This document shows positions 24,631 to 38,072 of a DNA stretch of 64,000 nt, one piece after another. The first letter of the stretch is position 1, and the number at the start of each line of letters is the position of its first letter. Under the pieces are notes generated by a model, which was not told where the DNA came from, searched no databases, and saw only the letters and a program-made list of their open reading frames with translations. The position numbers and the translations under genes are program-made. Origin of the DNA: Casuarius casuarius (taxonomy: Eukaryota; Chordata; Aves; Casuariiformes; Casuariidae); NCBI GenBank assembly GCA_003342895.1, contig PTFA01000417.1, positions 310,001 through 374,000 on the forward strand. The letters are read 5' to 3'.

Positions 24631-27600
24631 AAGTACAATAGAATGCCATTTAGAATTTCATTTGTGTTACCTGAAATACTGACATTACAGAAGTGATTGC
24701 TGTGACAGGGGGTGAATTACTAAAAAAAAAAAAAAAAAAGCAATAAAAAAGAAAAATTAGAAATTAGTTGTCCATTGATATAAACAATATAAAATTACAT
24801 ATATTTTCCAAGAATCTGTTCACTGTGTGTGTATATGCTCACAGTTTTGATATTTTGTGAGAGAAATACAGAAAGCTGATACTAAAGAAGAAGAATTTTT
24901 GATTTAAAAAAAGATCAAAGTATCTGCTCATGTACAAGGAGGATAATCAGGTAGTGATGAAACAGAAAAAAGTATACTCAAGTTCAGCATTAAGTAAAAC
25001 AATTTTGTTCTTCTAGAATTTCTCTAAATTCATCTTTTATATCCAGATATAACAAATTTGAAATGGAAGCCAGATATCGTATTGTTTTAACTAGGAAAGT
25101 TTCTGACAGTCTTCCTAGCATTTATTTGCTCATCAAACTGAGGTTAGCACTTCATGATCTGCTTATGAGTCAAAATGTAAGAATTAAAATAATCATCTAA
25201 AGAGAAAGTCATATCAGCTATCAGCAAAAACCTAGAAGAAAATATTACAGTAAAAATGCAACTTCCTATTGAACTTTGACAGAATATTCAACAACTTCTT
25301 GTTTCTGTAGCTTCCTCCTTAGCTGCTGTTCTACGCAGCATTTGCAGCATGGTCATAATGAATGCTTTTAACTTTGCCTGTCCTTCAAAATCTGCAATGT
25401 AGCCGTCTATATCTGGACTTGTCATTTAGATGACACTTAATGGGAGAAGAAAAGTACTTGTGAGGAATGATTCACTAGACCTATTTTAGATGTTTATGTA
25501 AATATGAAATCTTCATTCTAGAAGTTCCCATTTCTGTCCTTTAATCATAAGGGGAATTCAGACAATAAGTTGAAATGGTGACATCTACTTTCTAGACATC
25601 TGAAGTCAGGTGGAATGAATTCCTTTACCAGGAAGAATTTAGCTCTGTTCTGCTCTGAGATGGGGATACACTTCTGTTCCATGCTGGGAGGCTTTGCTTT
25701 GCTGTATACTGGGGCATGGCCAGGATTGGAAGTGTTGCACTCTGTCTTGTAGAAGAGCTCTGCTTTCCAGTCTGTGGCAGAGGGAAGGAAGCAGAAAAGA
25801 GCCTGGGTTGGGAAAGGGAATGGTGATGATGGGGGGAAAAAAAAAATTGTCAAGTTGTAGACTCAAGGAAGAGTCTAAGCCAGGATGAGAGAAGATGGAA
25901 AAGCTCCATTCTACTACTGAAATTATTTGCATACAAGTATAATCTGGTTGCTGAGATACTTATAAGTATTCACAGATGATCAACGGGATGGAAGTGAAAA
26001 TGTAGTAATAACCCTTTTTCAAAATATTAAGAACATTATTATGTCTGTATAAATGGGTTATAAATCAAACCTTGTTTGGAAGTTCTATTGAGAACACATT
26101 TTCAGATAATGCTGTTTTTGCCTTGCTACACGGCTATGTGTAAAAGTGTGTAAAGTTCTTATTTCTACATTTTCATACTTATTCTGAGTGACTACTGCAA
26201 TGCCTACATATCTTTACATTTATCTGATTTTTTTTGACCATAAGTATGTAACAAATAATAGGCTTCTATTTTTTGCTTGTTAGGCTTACGATAATTATGT
26301 CTAATATCAACAATCTGTAATTGCTACATTTTTCCCTAACATTGCCCTTTGTTCTCAAATACATAACAAACAAATTTCAATGAAACTCTTCACCCAAGGA
26401 GCATCACATCATATTTTCAAGTTTTGTACTTGCTGCAAGTTTTCATCTATATTATCTGAAATTACTTAATTTTTATCTGTACTACTTGAGATTACTTCTG
26501 AAGAATGACAATTCAATCAGTCAGCATGACTGTTCAAATTCAGTTAATTATTCAAATTCATCTTATGTATGTTTTCCATAATACGGAATTTAATCAGATA
26601 CCATTAAGTTTTCAAACTTCCTAATAATAATAAAATCTTTAAATAATCATGTTTAAAATATGCAACAATGTTGGCAAAAACTAACGCCATTATTTCAAAA
26701 ATGATTTGACCAAAAACCGGTAACATAAGACAGGTCAGAGGAAGAAGTTTCTGTGAAGTCATTTCTCCTTCTCAGGGTTATACAATACAGTCTACTAAAG
26801 CATTAAGAATATGCTCTAGCTACTTTGTATTGTTCTGGTAAATATAAAGGCAATTTGGTTAAAGAATTAAACAATATTTGCTATTGTGTTAATCAGAAGA
26901 TTTCTGAAATGTGTTATCATCACTGGCACCAGTAATGTTCTCTGCTTAGTTTAACTAAAAGATTTGCTTGCCTTGCAAGAACAACACAAGATAGACAGAA
27001 GAGCAAACTGAGCAGTCCTACACACTATTTTTAATGAAGAACTTGAAAGAAAAATAAATTAGCTTCAAATTTTTAAGTCAGGACTGTGTTTATTTTCTAT
27101 CAGACATTTCACTAACTTTGGCAATGAAATACAATATGCTACCTACTAAAATACATTATATTTGACTACCACAGATGTCTCTGTAGGCGTATGTGAAGAG
27201 CACCCATCATACTATATTTTAACACACTATCTTTGATGTTTTCTTGATTAATATTGACACTGGATGATTATAAACTGTTAAATTAACATTCAGAATCATT
27301 TGTCGTGGCATCCACCCAAGGAAAGAAGTATCTTCAACTCCTTTTTTGCAGATTGGCAGATTTGGGACGTAAAAAAGGAGAGTGAGAAAGGCCCTCAAAT
27401 CTTAACTAGCCTTCAGCAGTCCTCGAATATTTAAATTCAGAGAGACTACTAGCTGAAACACCTGCTTTGCTGCTACAGCAGTTGAGGAAACAGAGGTTCT
27501 CTCAGGTGAGTAGAATTCACATCACTCAAAATCTTAAAGCTGAAGGCAGATATTTTGAACATGCAACATAAATAGCATTTATTAGAGAAACGAAATGTTT

Positions 27601-29539
27601 TCTTCAGTAATTAGAACAATGTACATATATTATTCTTCATATTATGTCAAGCCTACCAATCTCTGTATATTAAACTCACAGCCTTTAGAGTAGTTTAAGT
27701 GAGGCATCAAAGCTGAAGAAATCACCACCTAGTAATCCAGTCATGATCACTGTATAAATCAAATTTCAGTAAGTTTTTTTTTTTCTATCAGTATTATTTT
27801 CATCATTTCAATAATTATGATTGTTGTTCAGTGTTTAATTTACATTCAACACTTTATAGTCTAACCAAAAACAATATACCAGCATTTTTCAGTGATCGAC
27901 TGCATGGTTCCAAATGATTTTTATATAGGATTGTAGTTTCTTAGTACATGCGTGTGTGTGTATATAAGTGTGTATGTGTGAGTGTATGTGTTGCTGCAGA
28001 TTATCATGATAATATTTCACACCCAGTCTTCTCACATTCTTTCGCAGAGGCCTACTGGTGTATTGGAAGAGTGACAGACTAGATTCCTGCAGAATGAGGC
28101 AACTTCCCGAGCACATGACCAATTGTTTAATACCATCCCTTGAATCTCTATAGGAAGAAATACTGGGGCTGTGCTAAAATGATTTTACTTGCTATAGGTT
28201 AGACTGACATCAAATTCACATAGTCTCTATAAGCCAAATATCTCAGTAAACAAAACAACAAGGAAAAAAGAAGTTCAGTCTCTCTGATTTATCTTAGGGT
28301 CCTGCAACAAAGGAAGATGATCCAGGTAGCTTCACTCATGTAAAACATTGCATGCTAGAAGTAAAACTTAAGAAATAAAACATATAAAAGGATACTTATT
28401 TGCATAAAGGTAATTAGAAAAAAGACCAGAAATTGATCTAATTATAAATATTCGTTTCTTTCCTACAAGACTAAGATCGAATCATCTGAATACCTGTAAT
28501 TTGACATCTTCCTTTTCTCCTTGTTAGCAGGCTTAGTTCATGGTTTAGGTGGTTTTGGTAGATTCTGTACTATGAAATCTCTGATTAATTTCATTCTGGT
28601 TGTGTCTATGATGTTGTTAAAAAGTTGATCTGCTTGAGTTCTACAGTCATTTTGTCACTTAAAGTGTAAGAGCTGAAAAAACTGGCTCCAGTTTAAAAAA
28701 AGAGTCAGATATAAGGGGAATGCAGTGCTCCTAGATCATTTGAAATACAATTTTCTCCATATTTAGGGGGAAAAAAAATCTAAAGGATTGATTGCCAGCA
28801 CACTGTGGCCAGACAGAGTAGCAAGAAGAAATTAAAGCTGCTTCACCAATTTCACTGAATGACCTGCTGTATGGGGTGTTCAGTTGGAAAGAAAGCTGGT
28901 ATTTGAAAGAAAATAGTGATATAAGAGTCTAATCCTAAAACTGTCTTTCAGGATCAGGATTCTAATTTTACAGCAGCATTGCAGTCTTGGAATAAAAATT
29001 TAAACTCATTCAGGCAACAGAATTTCAAACATCCCTCTCTATGATATTTTTTATTGCATGGTTTAGGCTCAGAACCTTAACTAAATATTTAATGTGTTGC
29101 TTCTTATAAATCTCAATTAACGCGCACCACTCTCTTCCATTGTAGAGGCCTCTACCCACTGCTATAGTGAATTTAACTCCCAGAGCTGAGTCTCTCTCTT
29201 CAGTATTGCAGAAGTCATGACTTTATAAAAGTTTATTAAGTATATACAAAAAATGAGAATGTGGAGTCTTGATCTATAAACTTGGCATGGGGCACCTGTG
29301 CATCTATAAAGATTTATGAACATACATTTTTATAAAATTTTGCATAGTAAGCTAGATTCACTGTCTTGTTAGAACTCTTGTACAATTTACTCTGATTTTA
29401 AGCCAAAGACATCTTAATGATTTCTCATGTAGCTATACAGATATATAAATGTCATACAATGAGATGTCAGATCTTCTGTTGATTCTTTAATATATGACTT
29501 TAAGCAAATGAGAAAGGGATTGTGGAAAATCAATTTATC
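24631..29539. other. AT-rich non-coding DNA
   Basis: No gene is recognised. Contents: an 18-base A run at 24722-24739, a moderately GC-rich segment at about 25640-25900 with overlapping chance frames on both strands, and a TG-rich microsatellite at 27948-27991. Confidence 0.55.
27948..27991. repeat. TG-rich imperfect microsatellite
   Basis: Runs of GTGTGT interrupted by TATATA and AGTG. Confidence 0.85.
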
Positions 29540-30445
29540 AGAACTTAAATAAGGATTATGATACAGTACCAGATAAGAAAAGTTCAGTTAAAATGGAGAA
29601 GGCTGTGATAATACATGAACTGTAAAGTACAGATGGCATTAGCTAGGAAGAAAAGACATCTGTTTGTGACTAAAGGCGAATCAGCCACCTGGAGGTTTTG
29701 AGGGTGCTGTGCTGGGACTGACTTGATAAATACTGTAGTTTGTGATCTTAGCACAAGAAGTAGGAACATATGAATGTGATTTGCTAACTTACACAAAGTT
29801 AGGAGACATTTTTGATGCAAAGTATCATATCCAGAAAGGACTGGATAATCTGATGTAATAAGAAATTGTTTGAAATCTAAGGAATCCAAGAACAAGGTTG
29901 TACTTTTAGAGAAGAGTGAAAAGGATTACAGGCTCTAAACAAGGGGCTTGTGAGTTGGAAAAGACTGTAAAGTTAAATGATTAGTATATGCGCATAAACC
30001 ATCAAAATGTGAAGCTGAAAAAAGTGACATTTTAGAAAATACCATTTATTTCTGATTGAATTAAAGAAACATTCATCTCGTATAAAATACTGTGGAGGCT
30101 TCATCTGGAATATTCTATCCCAGTATTAAGATAAATCCAGGCTGAAAGAGGAGGAAAAGGATGCTTTTGGCTGATCAAGGACATACAGAACCTGTCACAT
30201 AAGAGAAAACTAAACACAAACTTTTTAACTCAGCAAAATAAAGGTAAGAGTGAACTGGATTGTTTTCTATAAAAAAAAGAAAAGGCAAATATTAAGGGCA
30301 ATTCCAGTAGAGTTTTTCATAAAGAAACCTGACTGACTTAAAGACAGACCCTGATTTGATTATGAAAGATTGGTGTAACTATGGCATAGTTGCTTGTGAC
30401 AGTGGCTTATTGGACTTAACAGGCTAGATGACTCTTTCCATATAT
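29540..30445 (+). mobile_element. Ancient, strongly diverged CR1/L2-like element
   Basis: At 29551 the text 'aaggattatgatacagtacc' reads KDYDTVP, which fits the conserved D-x-x-x-A-F-D-x-V-P segment of CR1-type reverse transcriptases. Further on come, in the right order, text like the CR1 3' section: 'ctggaatattctatccc' (about 30107), 'ggaacctgtcacataagag'-type text (about 30188), 'attgttttctataaa' (about 30258), 'attaagggcaatt' (about 30291) and a closing 'ggacttaacaggctagatga' (about 30413). It is far more decayed than the other CR1 copies, so it belongs to an older subfamily. No frame is intact. Confidence 0.6.
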
Positions 30446-33400
30446 TTTTCCCTGTCAGCACATCCAACCCCTAGAAGACCAGTCTTTCTTTTTCCTTTCT
30501 TCATATATATGTCTGTATATGCAAGTGTCTCATTAAGGCTGCTCTAAACTATCCCATTTTCTTTTTAGTGTTTATACTCTAGTGATAGTCAAGGTTGTTC
30601 TCATATATGTCACTCTGCCTACTTAATTAAGACAGTCTTTCCTCATTATCTTCTCAGCCTTAAAATCCAAGAGCATTGACTGGAAAGTGTTCAAAAAAGT
30701 GTTCTATTTCTCCTGCAAAGATAGTGCAACCATAAGTGATAGCTGAAAGGCAAAATCCTGATCAGAGAAAAGACAAATTAGAGTGAAAACAGGATCAGCA
30801 GTGAAATAAGCGCCAGTTAAACTCATGCAAGTTTATGTAAACCCCTGAAGGTGTTTCAGTTTTCAGTGAAATGTAGGAAAGTTGTGTTCACTTGTTTGCT
30901 GTTTTTGTTGTTTTCTGTATCTCTCCAGACCAGTGGTTACATTGCTCCTGGAAACAGTTGCAGTGCTTTTGCACTTTTAATTACAGTTCCTGTTGTTTGA
31001 TAAGTTTACATATCTCACTTTTTTTTTCATTTGCATAAGAATCACTTTCTGTTTGGACCCAGACCTCAACTAGATGAAGATGACAGGCAATCAAAAAAGA
31101 ACAAAGATGTTTTTATCTTCTTTATAATTAGTTAAAAGTTACCTAAGCTGGAAGACCCAGGAGTTAGAAAAAAAATATTCTGTGCATCACATCGTTATCA
31201 CAGGAAATCCTGTTGTTTAATGTCAGTCTATTCACTGAGCCATCTCATTTTTTAACAGGTTGCTTGTGAACACCTGAAAAGTTATAGTGACTCTGTCCTA
31301 AAGTTTACTTGGATCCCCAAGCAAAAATTTCTCCATCTCCAGTACTGTATAATCTAATCAAAAAAAGTTAGGAGTTGCACTTTGTTATAGACTGATACGG
31401 AGGAAGGTCTCATAACTTCCTTAAAACATTTACTATAGCTGACTACATGGTGTCCCAGCTTCAACAGAATGGTTTAGAAATATTTGTGCATTCAAGTTGT
31501 CTCTCAAACAGTGTAAGGTGTGCACTTGATTCTTAACACCCCCCCACCACCACCACCACCTTATTCTTCATGGAAGTTCTTGAATAATGTGAGAAAAGAA
31601 GTTTCCTTTGGGTTTTTCAATGAAAGCGCTTATGGGGTCTACACTGAATTGAACTCAATGGTGCTTGAATGTACTGTCTGCCTTGCCCATTGGATTGTAT
31701 CCTTTAAAATAATTAAGCACAGAGATTCCTAGTTAATGACTCTGAAAAATCGTACAACATGAAATCGCTCCTAAGATATTAAACTCAAAATGCTGCTGAC
31801 TAACTGTTTCTCTCCTAAACAAAACCTTGATCATTTAAATAACATTTTTTTGTTGCAAGATAGTAGGACTAATTTCACATTTGATTAGGCTCCTCCAGCA
31901 TCATCTCAGAATACTTTACACTTGCAAACAGCTTTGCATACCCTCGTGTCATGCCCAGATCATGCAACACATATTCTTAGCTTCATACAATAAAAAGTCA
32001 TGTTGGTGGGCTGCAAAATAGCTCCAGTTTTATTTCAAAGGACAGATACTATACTTAATGAGCTAAGCTTAATTCTCTATTGCTGTAATTTAAGCCATGT
32101 CTGTTGACCTCAGTAGAACTGAAGAGAACTACACGTTAGCATTTCAAATAAATTTGGTTAGTGTTGCCCCATGAAAATGTTTATTACATGCAAGGTGGGA
32201 TAGAAAAAGGTCTTATGCTTTGGAGTTTTTCTTACTGGTGCCGATGTTTTATATAGGGAATTTTTGGACCTGATTCTGTAATTCTGCTGTTCTGTGAAAT
32301 TTACTATCATTCCAACAATTTCACAGATATTTCATTGTAAGTGGTTTAGGAAAAGCCTATTCTGTTCTTTTATTCTTCAGTGTAAAACATGGGTGAAATC
32401 ATTGAGGCTAAACTTGAGAATTATTTATTTCCCTTGTAACAAAACCCCCATAGACTTAAGTGGGTGAGTGTGCTTAACCTTGTAAAAGCCTTAATTTCTT
32501 ATATTAGAATTCACAAAAACACAGTGATTATACATTCATGAATAACTGAAATGGTATATCTTGTCAAAGCTACTATCAGTCACTGGTACAGGTTTAGAAT
32601 TCAGAATTATTTATCCATTATAAATGCCTGTAAAACATTATCAGCTCACTATATGAAAGCAGTTGTATCTGCAGGATGAGCATAGCCATTCAAATAGCTC
32701 TTTTATGATTCATTTATATTGGAATGTGACCATTTCTTTTCCCAATGGGTTATGATAAGTAAAGGACATGTCTTTTCGCTGATTTTTTCCCTACATCTCT
32801 TCCAGTGAATCTTCTCATGTTTCTTATGGTCACTGTCAGAAATTTACATAACTTTGAAAAGGTGATTAAGAAAAAGACTAATAAAATAATTTAACTGCTC
32901 AGAAATGGAGTTTTATAGATAATATCTTCAATAAGATAGTCAGATTTCAATGACTGATCTTTGAAAGGTGTATTTCTGTTATGTCAGAATTATAATTAGT
33001 GATTATAATTACCTATTGCCACAAAATTTGTAGTCTTTACCTTGATACCATTCCTCTAGTAGTATCTAGTAGTAGTAGTGTTGATACTTATAAGCAAGTT
33101 CCAGAGTTAAACACTGCATTTAGAAGCAGCTCTGTTTTTTCAGGCTGGGATTTACTGGTTCGTTATCTTTCATGATCTCAATTACAGCAATAGCACAAAG
33201 GAAGGATAATAGAAAGAGGGATCTGGAAGCCAAAACATAAACCACACAAGGTTTTCTATAAATCAATATCCATTTGTATTCCATATGACAAGTGAATAAT
33301 GGTACAGACTATGTAATGCAAAGGAAATGTACTTAAAGTATCCTTTTCATAAGCAGACAGCTTTTTTTTTTATATTAATTGTATCTTCCAAATTATCTTG

Positions 33401-34110
33401 TGTTCCTCAAACAACTAGATGTGATGAAAAAAACATGGATAGTAATTGAAATGCAATGTGTCACATCAGCACAACTACAAAATTTCTGTACTTGAAGGAA
33501 ATGCAATGAGCTATCAGTTTTAGGCATCGGTCTGTTATCTTCTGACTCACCAGATAGGAGAAAGTTTCAAGTAAATACTGATAGATATTTGCTATTCACT
33601 ATACTGTATGTCCATTACACTGTTTATAGAGATGAAGGAATACATTGCAGAAAAAAGAATAGTGACAGAGAGGAATATTGGCAAACTAAGATGGCCCCAA
33701 ACTTGGAAGTATTTATATTGAGAAGTGAGGTCTCTGCGTTCAGCAAACACAAACACGTACCTTTATTAGGGCACACTTACAACATAAAGAGATACTAAAA
33801 AACCTCTACTTTCAAACCAAAATAGTGTTTTCAGGCATGAACATTTTATAAAAAAGTATTTTAAATGGAATAAATGCCATACCTCAGTTAAATGTCCCTT
33901 TTTTAATTCTGTAACACACAATTTTATATCCACTCAAAACTAAGTAACCAAGAAATCATTCAATATACTTGTGTTTTAAGCTTAGTTTTCACTATGAGCA
34001 AAAATAGTAGTCTCTCATTACCTCAATCAAAAAAAAAAATGTCAAGCAGTAAGAAGTTAGGGAACTTCCTTTGGAAACAGAACCATAATTCAGTATTGTC
34101 CTCATCAAGT
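30446..34110. other. AT-rich non-coding DNA
   Basis: No gene is recognised. It contains the C/CCA repeat at 31538-31560 and a short TAG-repeat patch near 33056-33079. Confidence 0.55.
31538..31560. repeat. C run followed by CCA repeat
   Basis: A C-rich run passes into five CAC/CCA units. The proline run in the overlapping open frame comes from this repeat. Confidence 0.85.
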
Positions 34111-34114
34111 TGCC

Positions 34115-34303
34115 AGCAAAGCCGGGGGTGGTGCCTGGGGCAGAAACGGCCCCGAGAGCCCCGAGTGGGCCCGGGCCAAGGGGGAAGCAGCTCCTGCCAC
34201 AGGCTTCTCGCTCTGCCCGGCGGCGCTGCAGCACTGGCACTCACCGCCAGCCTGCGGGGCACCAGCAGGGCCGCCAAGCGCCGCGGAGGTGGGGGGGGGG
34301 GGT
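34115..34303. other. Isolated very GC-rich, CpG-containing insert
   Basis: About 190 bases of extreme GC content, with many CpG dinucleotides, sit abruptly inside AT-rich DNA and end in a 12-base G run (34291-34302). On the minus strand a frame without stops reads Ala/Pro/Arg/Leu-rich protein from about 34277, similar in style to a GC-rich first exon or a mitochondrial targeting peptide. It starts with TTG, not ATG, and it runs into AT-rich sequence with no visible match. It could be a retrocopied 5' end, an isolated GC-rich exon or a small CpG island. Confidence 0.35.
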
Positions 34304-35980
34304 GTTGCTAAGTTTTCTTGTGTAACACTTCTAAGGTATTACCAATTAGACTTTTTTCACTAGTTTGAACTGTGTTAATATTTTTTAATTGCCCTAACAA
34401 TAATTGTTGTATTTAGATTAGACTGCTAACATTTTAATTGGACTAACAACAAATTTTTGGCTTCATAAGTTTATATCCATAACAAGATTTAAAATGTAGC
34501 ACTATTCCTCCTTTCTTCAGGGCAGTTCAAATATACAGGTGGCAATTATTACACATGAGTGAGGGAAAGCCATGCCAGTATCAACATTTAGGTTATTACC
34601 TGGAATAGGAGAACTTCTAATCTTGTAGATGCAGGAATTAATGAATAAAGAATTAGAATTGCCAATCTGGGCCATGCAGATACACTTTTGACTAGAGTAA
34701 GGGTTGTCTTAAGGGGGGACATGAGCATGTTGACTTCACAGTATGTATAAGCTTCTGTGTTGGGAGCGTTACCAGCATTACCTCCCAGTTACCCAAATTC
34801 CCAACTACCATAGCTTGAATAAAAAATGAATTACAGAGACGGGGTAGGGACAGCATTTCCTGAAAAGGATGATAAGATGCCAGGGCTGGATTAAGATGTA
34901 ATCAGAGATGCATAATGATGTAAATCCACTGGAGACACTAGTTCTGGGCTTTTCATCAAGTTATTTGGTCTCGTTCAGTCCAGGCAGTGAAAGAAAACAG
35001 AGCTTTAAAGGAGTTCCTTCCCATCCGGGTAACAGCACTGCCCTGAAAGAGTGAAATCGAGAGTGAAGGAGGCAATTCTGATGTTGAAATGTTATTTGTA
35101 ACCTATGCTGGTACAATAGACACATAAAGCTAACTATTATCATACTACTAACTCCATTCAGAATTTGAAGTTGGTGGATTCAACCCAAAATAGAGTAGCA
35201 ATGGTGATTTTAATTAAAAAAATATATGGGGAAGAAAGTAGTTTTTAAGACCAGCTAAATGTGTGTATTCTGGGGTCATTAGACTACACACAGGTGGTTA
35301 TCAATGCTACGGGTAAATGTCCTCTGCCCCACTGAGATCAAAACCAAGTTATTTTAGAATAGATATTACACTCCGTGGAATTTTGGCTACTGCAGTAATG
35401 GCCTGAATTAAGGTTATTAAAGGTTTAGCAGGTTTTGATAGTATTTGAAAATTTGTGGTGTAGAAAAGCAATGGAAAGATATTATGCTCTTAATCTCAAA
35501 AAGAAAAAAAAAATAAATGGAAAGCTTGCTATCACACTGTAAGAGAGAGGAGAGGTAGGAATTTATCCAGTCCAAACAATATAGTCTAACTTAGTATGTC
35601 ATGCCACTGTTTTGTCTTTAAGAAGAGATTAATTTGAAAATGGAAATTCAATTCCCAGTGTTGTGAAAGAGCAGATAGTATTGCAACAACAGTGTCACCT
35701 GAGTCAGGATTTTATTGCAAATGCTGTGTCATAGCCACTAGCCCAGTGCATGCAGCATCTATTTGAGATGCTTCTCAAATGTCACTAGGTGTCTGTGTTT
35801 ATGGAACTGAACTTTGCCCAGGGTGCCTGTGTTTTCATATGAGCAGGAAAAACTAATAACTGATTAAAAAATAGCATCTTGTCATTAAGTTAGGCAGGAG
35901 ATGGGAACACTCTTAACTGAAGAATCAATATAATTTCAGCCAATGCGACAGAAATAATTGTTAATTAGCATGAGAGTAAT
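34304..35980. other. AT-rich non-coding DNA
   Basis: No gene or clear repeat is recognised. The 60-codon minus frame at 34961-35143 has no supporting features. Confidence 0.55.
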
Positions 35981-36257
35981 TGGGTGTGGAACTTAAGCAG
36001 CAAAGGCAATTTCTAGTACTGGGTAGTGGCCCACCCACAAGGCGGGATTCAAATCTGGATTGTAGACATCTAGGTTTAGATGTTTCCCATGTAGATGATT
36101 ACTTGTGAGCTAGGTATCTAACTACCCATTGTAATAAGTATAGTTCTAGGGACTGATTCAGTGGCCTGACCAAAAGCATGTATTGTTCCTTGCAATGCCT
36201 TAGGAAATCCAAAGCATCCATAACAGGCTGAGCCACAACTGTCTGGATCAGCAAATA

Positions 36258-36575
36258 TCACAGAATCATGGAATCATTGAGGTTGGAAGGGACCTCATCT
36301 AGCCTAACCGCTCTGCTAGGGTCAGCTAGAGCAGGTTGCTCAAGGTCATGTCCAGTCAGACATGCTCCAAGGATGGAAACTCCACAGCATCCCTGCAAAA
36401 CCTGTTCCAGTGTTTGACCACCCCTATGGTGAAAACTTTTTTTTTTTCTTGTTTAAGTGGAATTTCCTGTATTTCAATTTGTACCCTTTGCCTCTCTTGT
36501 CCTTTCACTGGGTACCACTGAGAAGAATCTGGCTCCATCTTCTTTACTTCACCCTATCCTCTATTTTATATATAT
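36258..36575 (-). mobile_element. CR1 3'-end fragment, nested
   Basis: It starts with 'tcacagaatcatggaatcat' and 'ttggaagggacctcatctag'. The usual CR1 tail then follows in reverse: 'gagcaggttgctcaaggtcatg', 'ctccacagcatccctgcaaa', a T-rich stretch and 'tgtaccctttgcctctcttg'. About 300 bases remain, truncated at its 5' end near the TA/TG microsatellite. Both flanks look like the same older LTR element, so the CR1 inserted into it. Confidence 0.9.
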
Positions 36576-36602
36576 ATGTATGTGTCCGTGTCTGTGTATA
36601 GA
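36566..36602. repeat. TA/TG microsatellite
   Basis: TATATATATG followed by TGTGTC-type repeats, at the truncated edge of the nested CR1. Confidence 0.8.
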
Positions 36603-37983
36603 AAGAGAGAGCACATATATAAATTAAATATAATTTATATTATTTATTTAAATATAATCAGTGGGACCCAATCTTATTGTCTGCACATAGGTACCCAGCG
36701 CTACTTGATAACCTCTATGGTGGCCTACATGATTTCCAGCTGCCTCTGCAGAAGGACATGTCTTCTCAAGTTCCCTTCTTCTTAAGTGCTCCATGTAGAG
36801 GCTTCAAATACCCTAAGACATCCTACAGTGTCCAGATATTTAGGTCTGACATAGGTCTGACAGAACACAAAATCTTTGGGAAATCCATGTATATGCTGTA
36901 CTGGCAGCTGGAAACAAGCTGGGATGCCCTAGGCATCTCAGATAGTGTCTGGCATCTATTGGTGGATGGCTGACCTGAGCCCTTGTCACAGTTAAATACT
37001 GAATTGACAGTGCAAAGACTAAATGGACTCTGTTGCCAAACATTTTAATCACAGATACGTGCACAATTTTATGAATTATGTGACTTTCGTGTCCCACAGG
37101 GGAGATGGCGCAGTCTGGGAGGAAGCTGGGTGGTCAGGGCAGAAGGTCCTACATCAATCTCCCTGTTTCATGGTGGGGGAAATGACATGTTCTGGGACGA
37201 AGCTGAGTGAGTCATTGCGGGAGGCCCAGCCACGGAGTGCACCTTTCTGGAGCTGGCCCTGGATGTCTCCGCAGTTGCGTCTTCTCGAGTCTCCTTGTAC
37301 AGCGCTGGAGTCTCCCACATGGCCCTGAAGTCTCTCTCCTATCACCCAAATCTCTCTGTGTGTGACTGGGCATCCTCAGTTACAGGATGGGGTAGAGAAT
37401 ATCCAGTTCTTGAATTCCCTCGGCACCTAATAACTGTCTGTCGCCAACACTGGTGCTCACAATCTGCCCATCTCGAAGGCTCTCAACATGCTCACAACTT
37501 TTACAGTGACCGATAGGTTGTTTATGCTAAAGGTACTTTTTTATGCTTACAGCTAAGCTGCTCCTTTATTCTATAGGTTTACTCGATGTTCATACACTGC
37601 TGTCAAGCAGACCTAACCCATGCCAACTGTCACAGTCCTAAATCTCTAGTAGGAACTTAGACATCTGGTCCACATGTGTTTAAACAAATTTAGATACTTA
37701 AATTTAGATGCCTGTAATCAGGAGCTGAATTCAACATCTGTAGATGGCATTTGCCACGTAAGGAGTAAGACCTCACAGGTTTTGAAAATTACAGTCTTGC
37801 CAATGCATGAGGCCCATTTGTACTCAGTTACATGCTGGACCCAAAAGCTAGGTCACATGATGGGTGGCAAGGATGCCACACACCTGGGTCATCAATCTCT
37901 CAGGGACTTGAGGACACTGATAGGGCCTTAACTGCCCTCAACAGCCTCACCTGGAGCCTTCCTCACCCTCTGAGCAGGGCCTC

Positions 37984-38072
37984 TATTTAAGCTCAGGCTG
38001 GGGCCTTTACTCCCTGCCTGAGCTGTGTTACAAGGAAGTAGAATCACTTTCTATCAGGTAGCAATCAATAAA
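37984..38072 (+). promoter_or_regulatory. TATA box and poly-A signal of the long LTR-like element
   Basis: TATTTAA at 37984-37990 and AATAAA at 38067-38072 lie about 80 bases apart on the same strand, the arrangement expected around a short R region. Confidence 0.4.

Noticed and set aside
36040..36060. 'gggattcaaatct' text resembling a tRNA B box
   Set aside because: No A box, acceptor stem or anticodon arm can be fitted around it.
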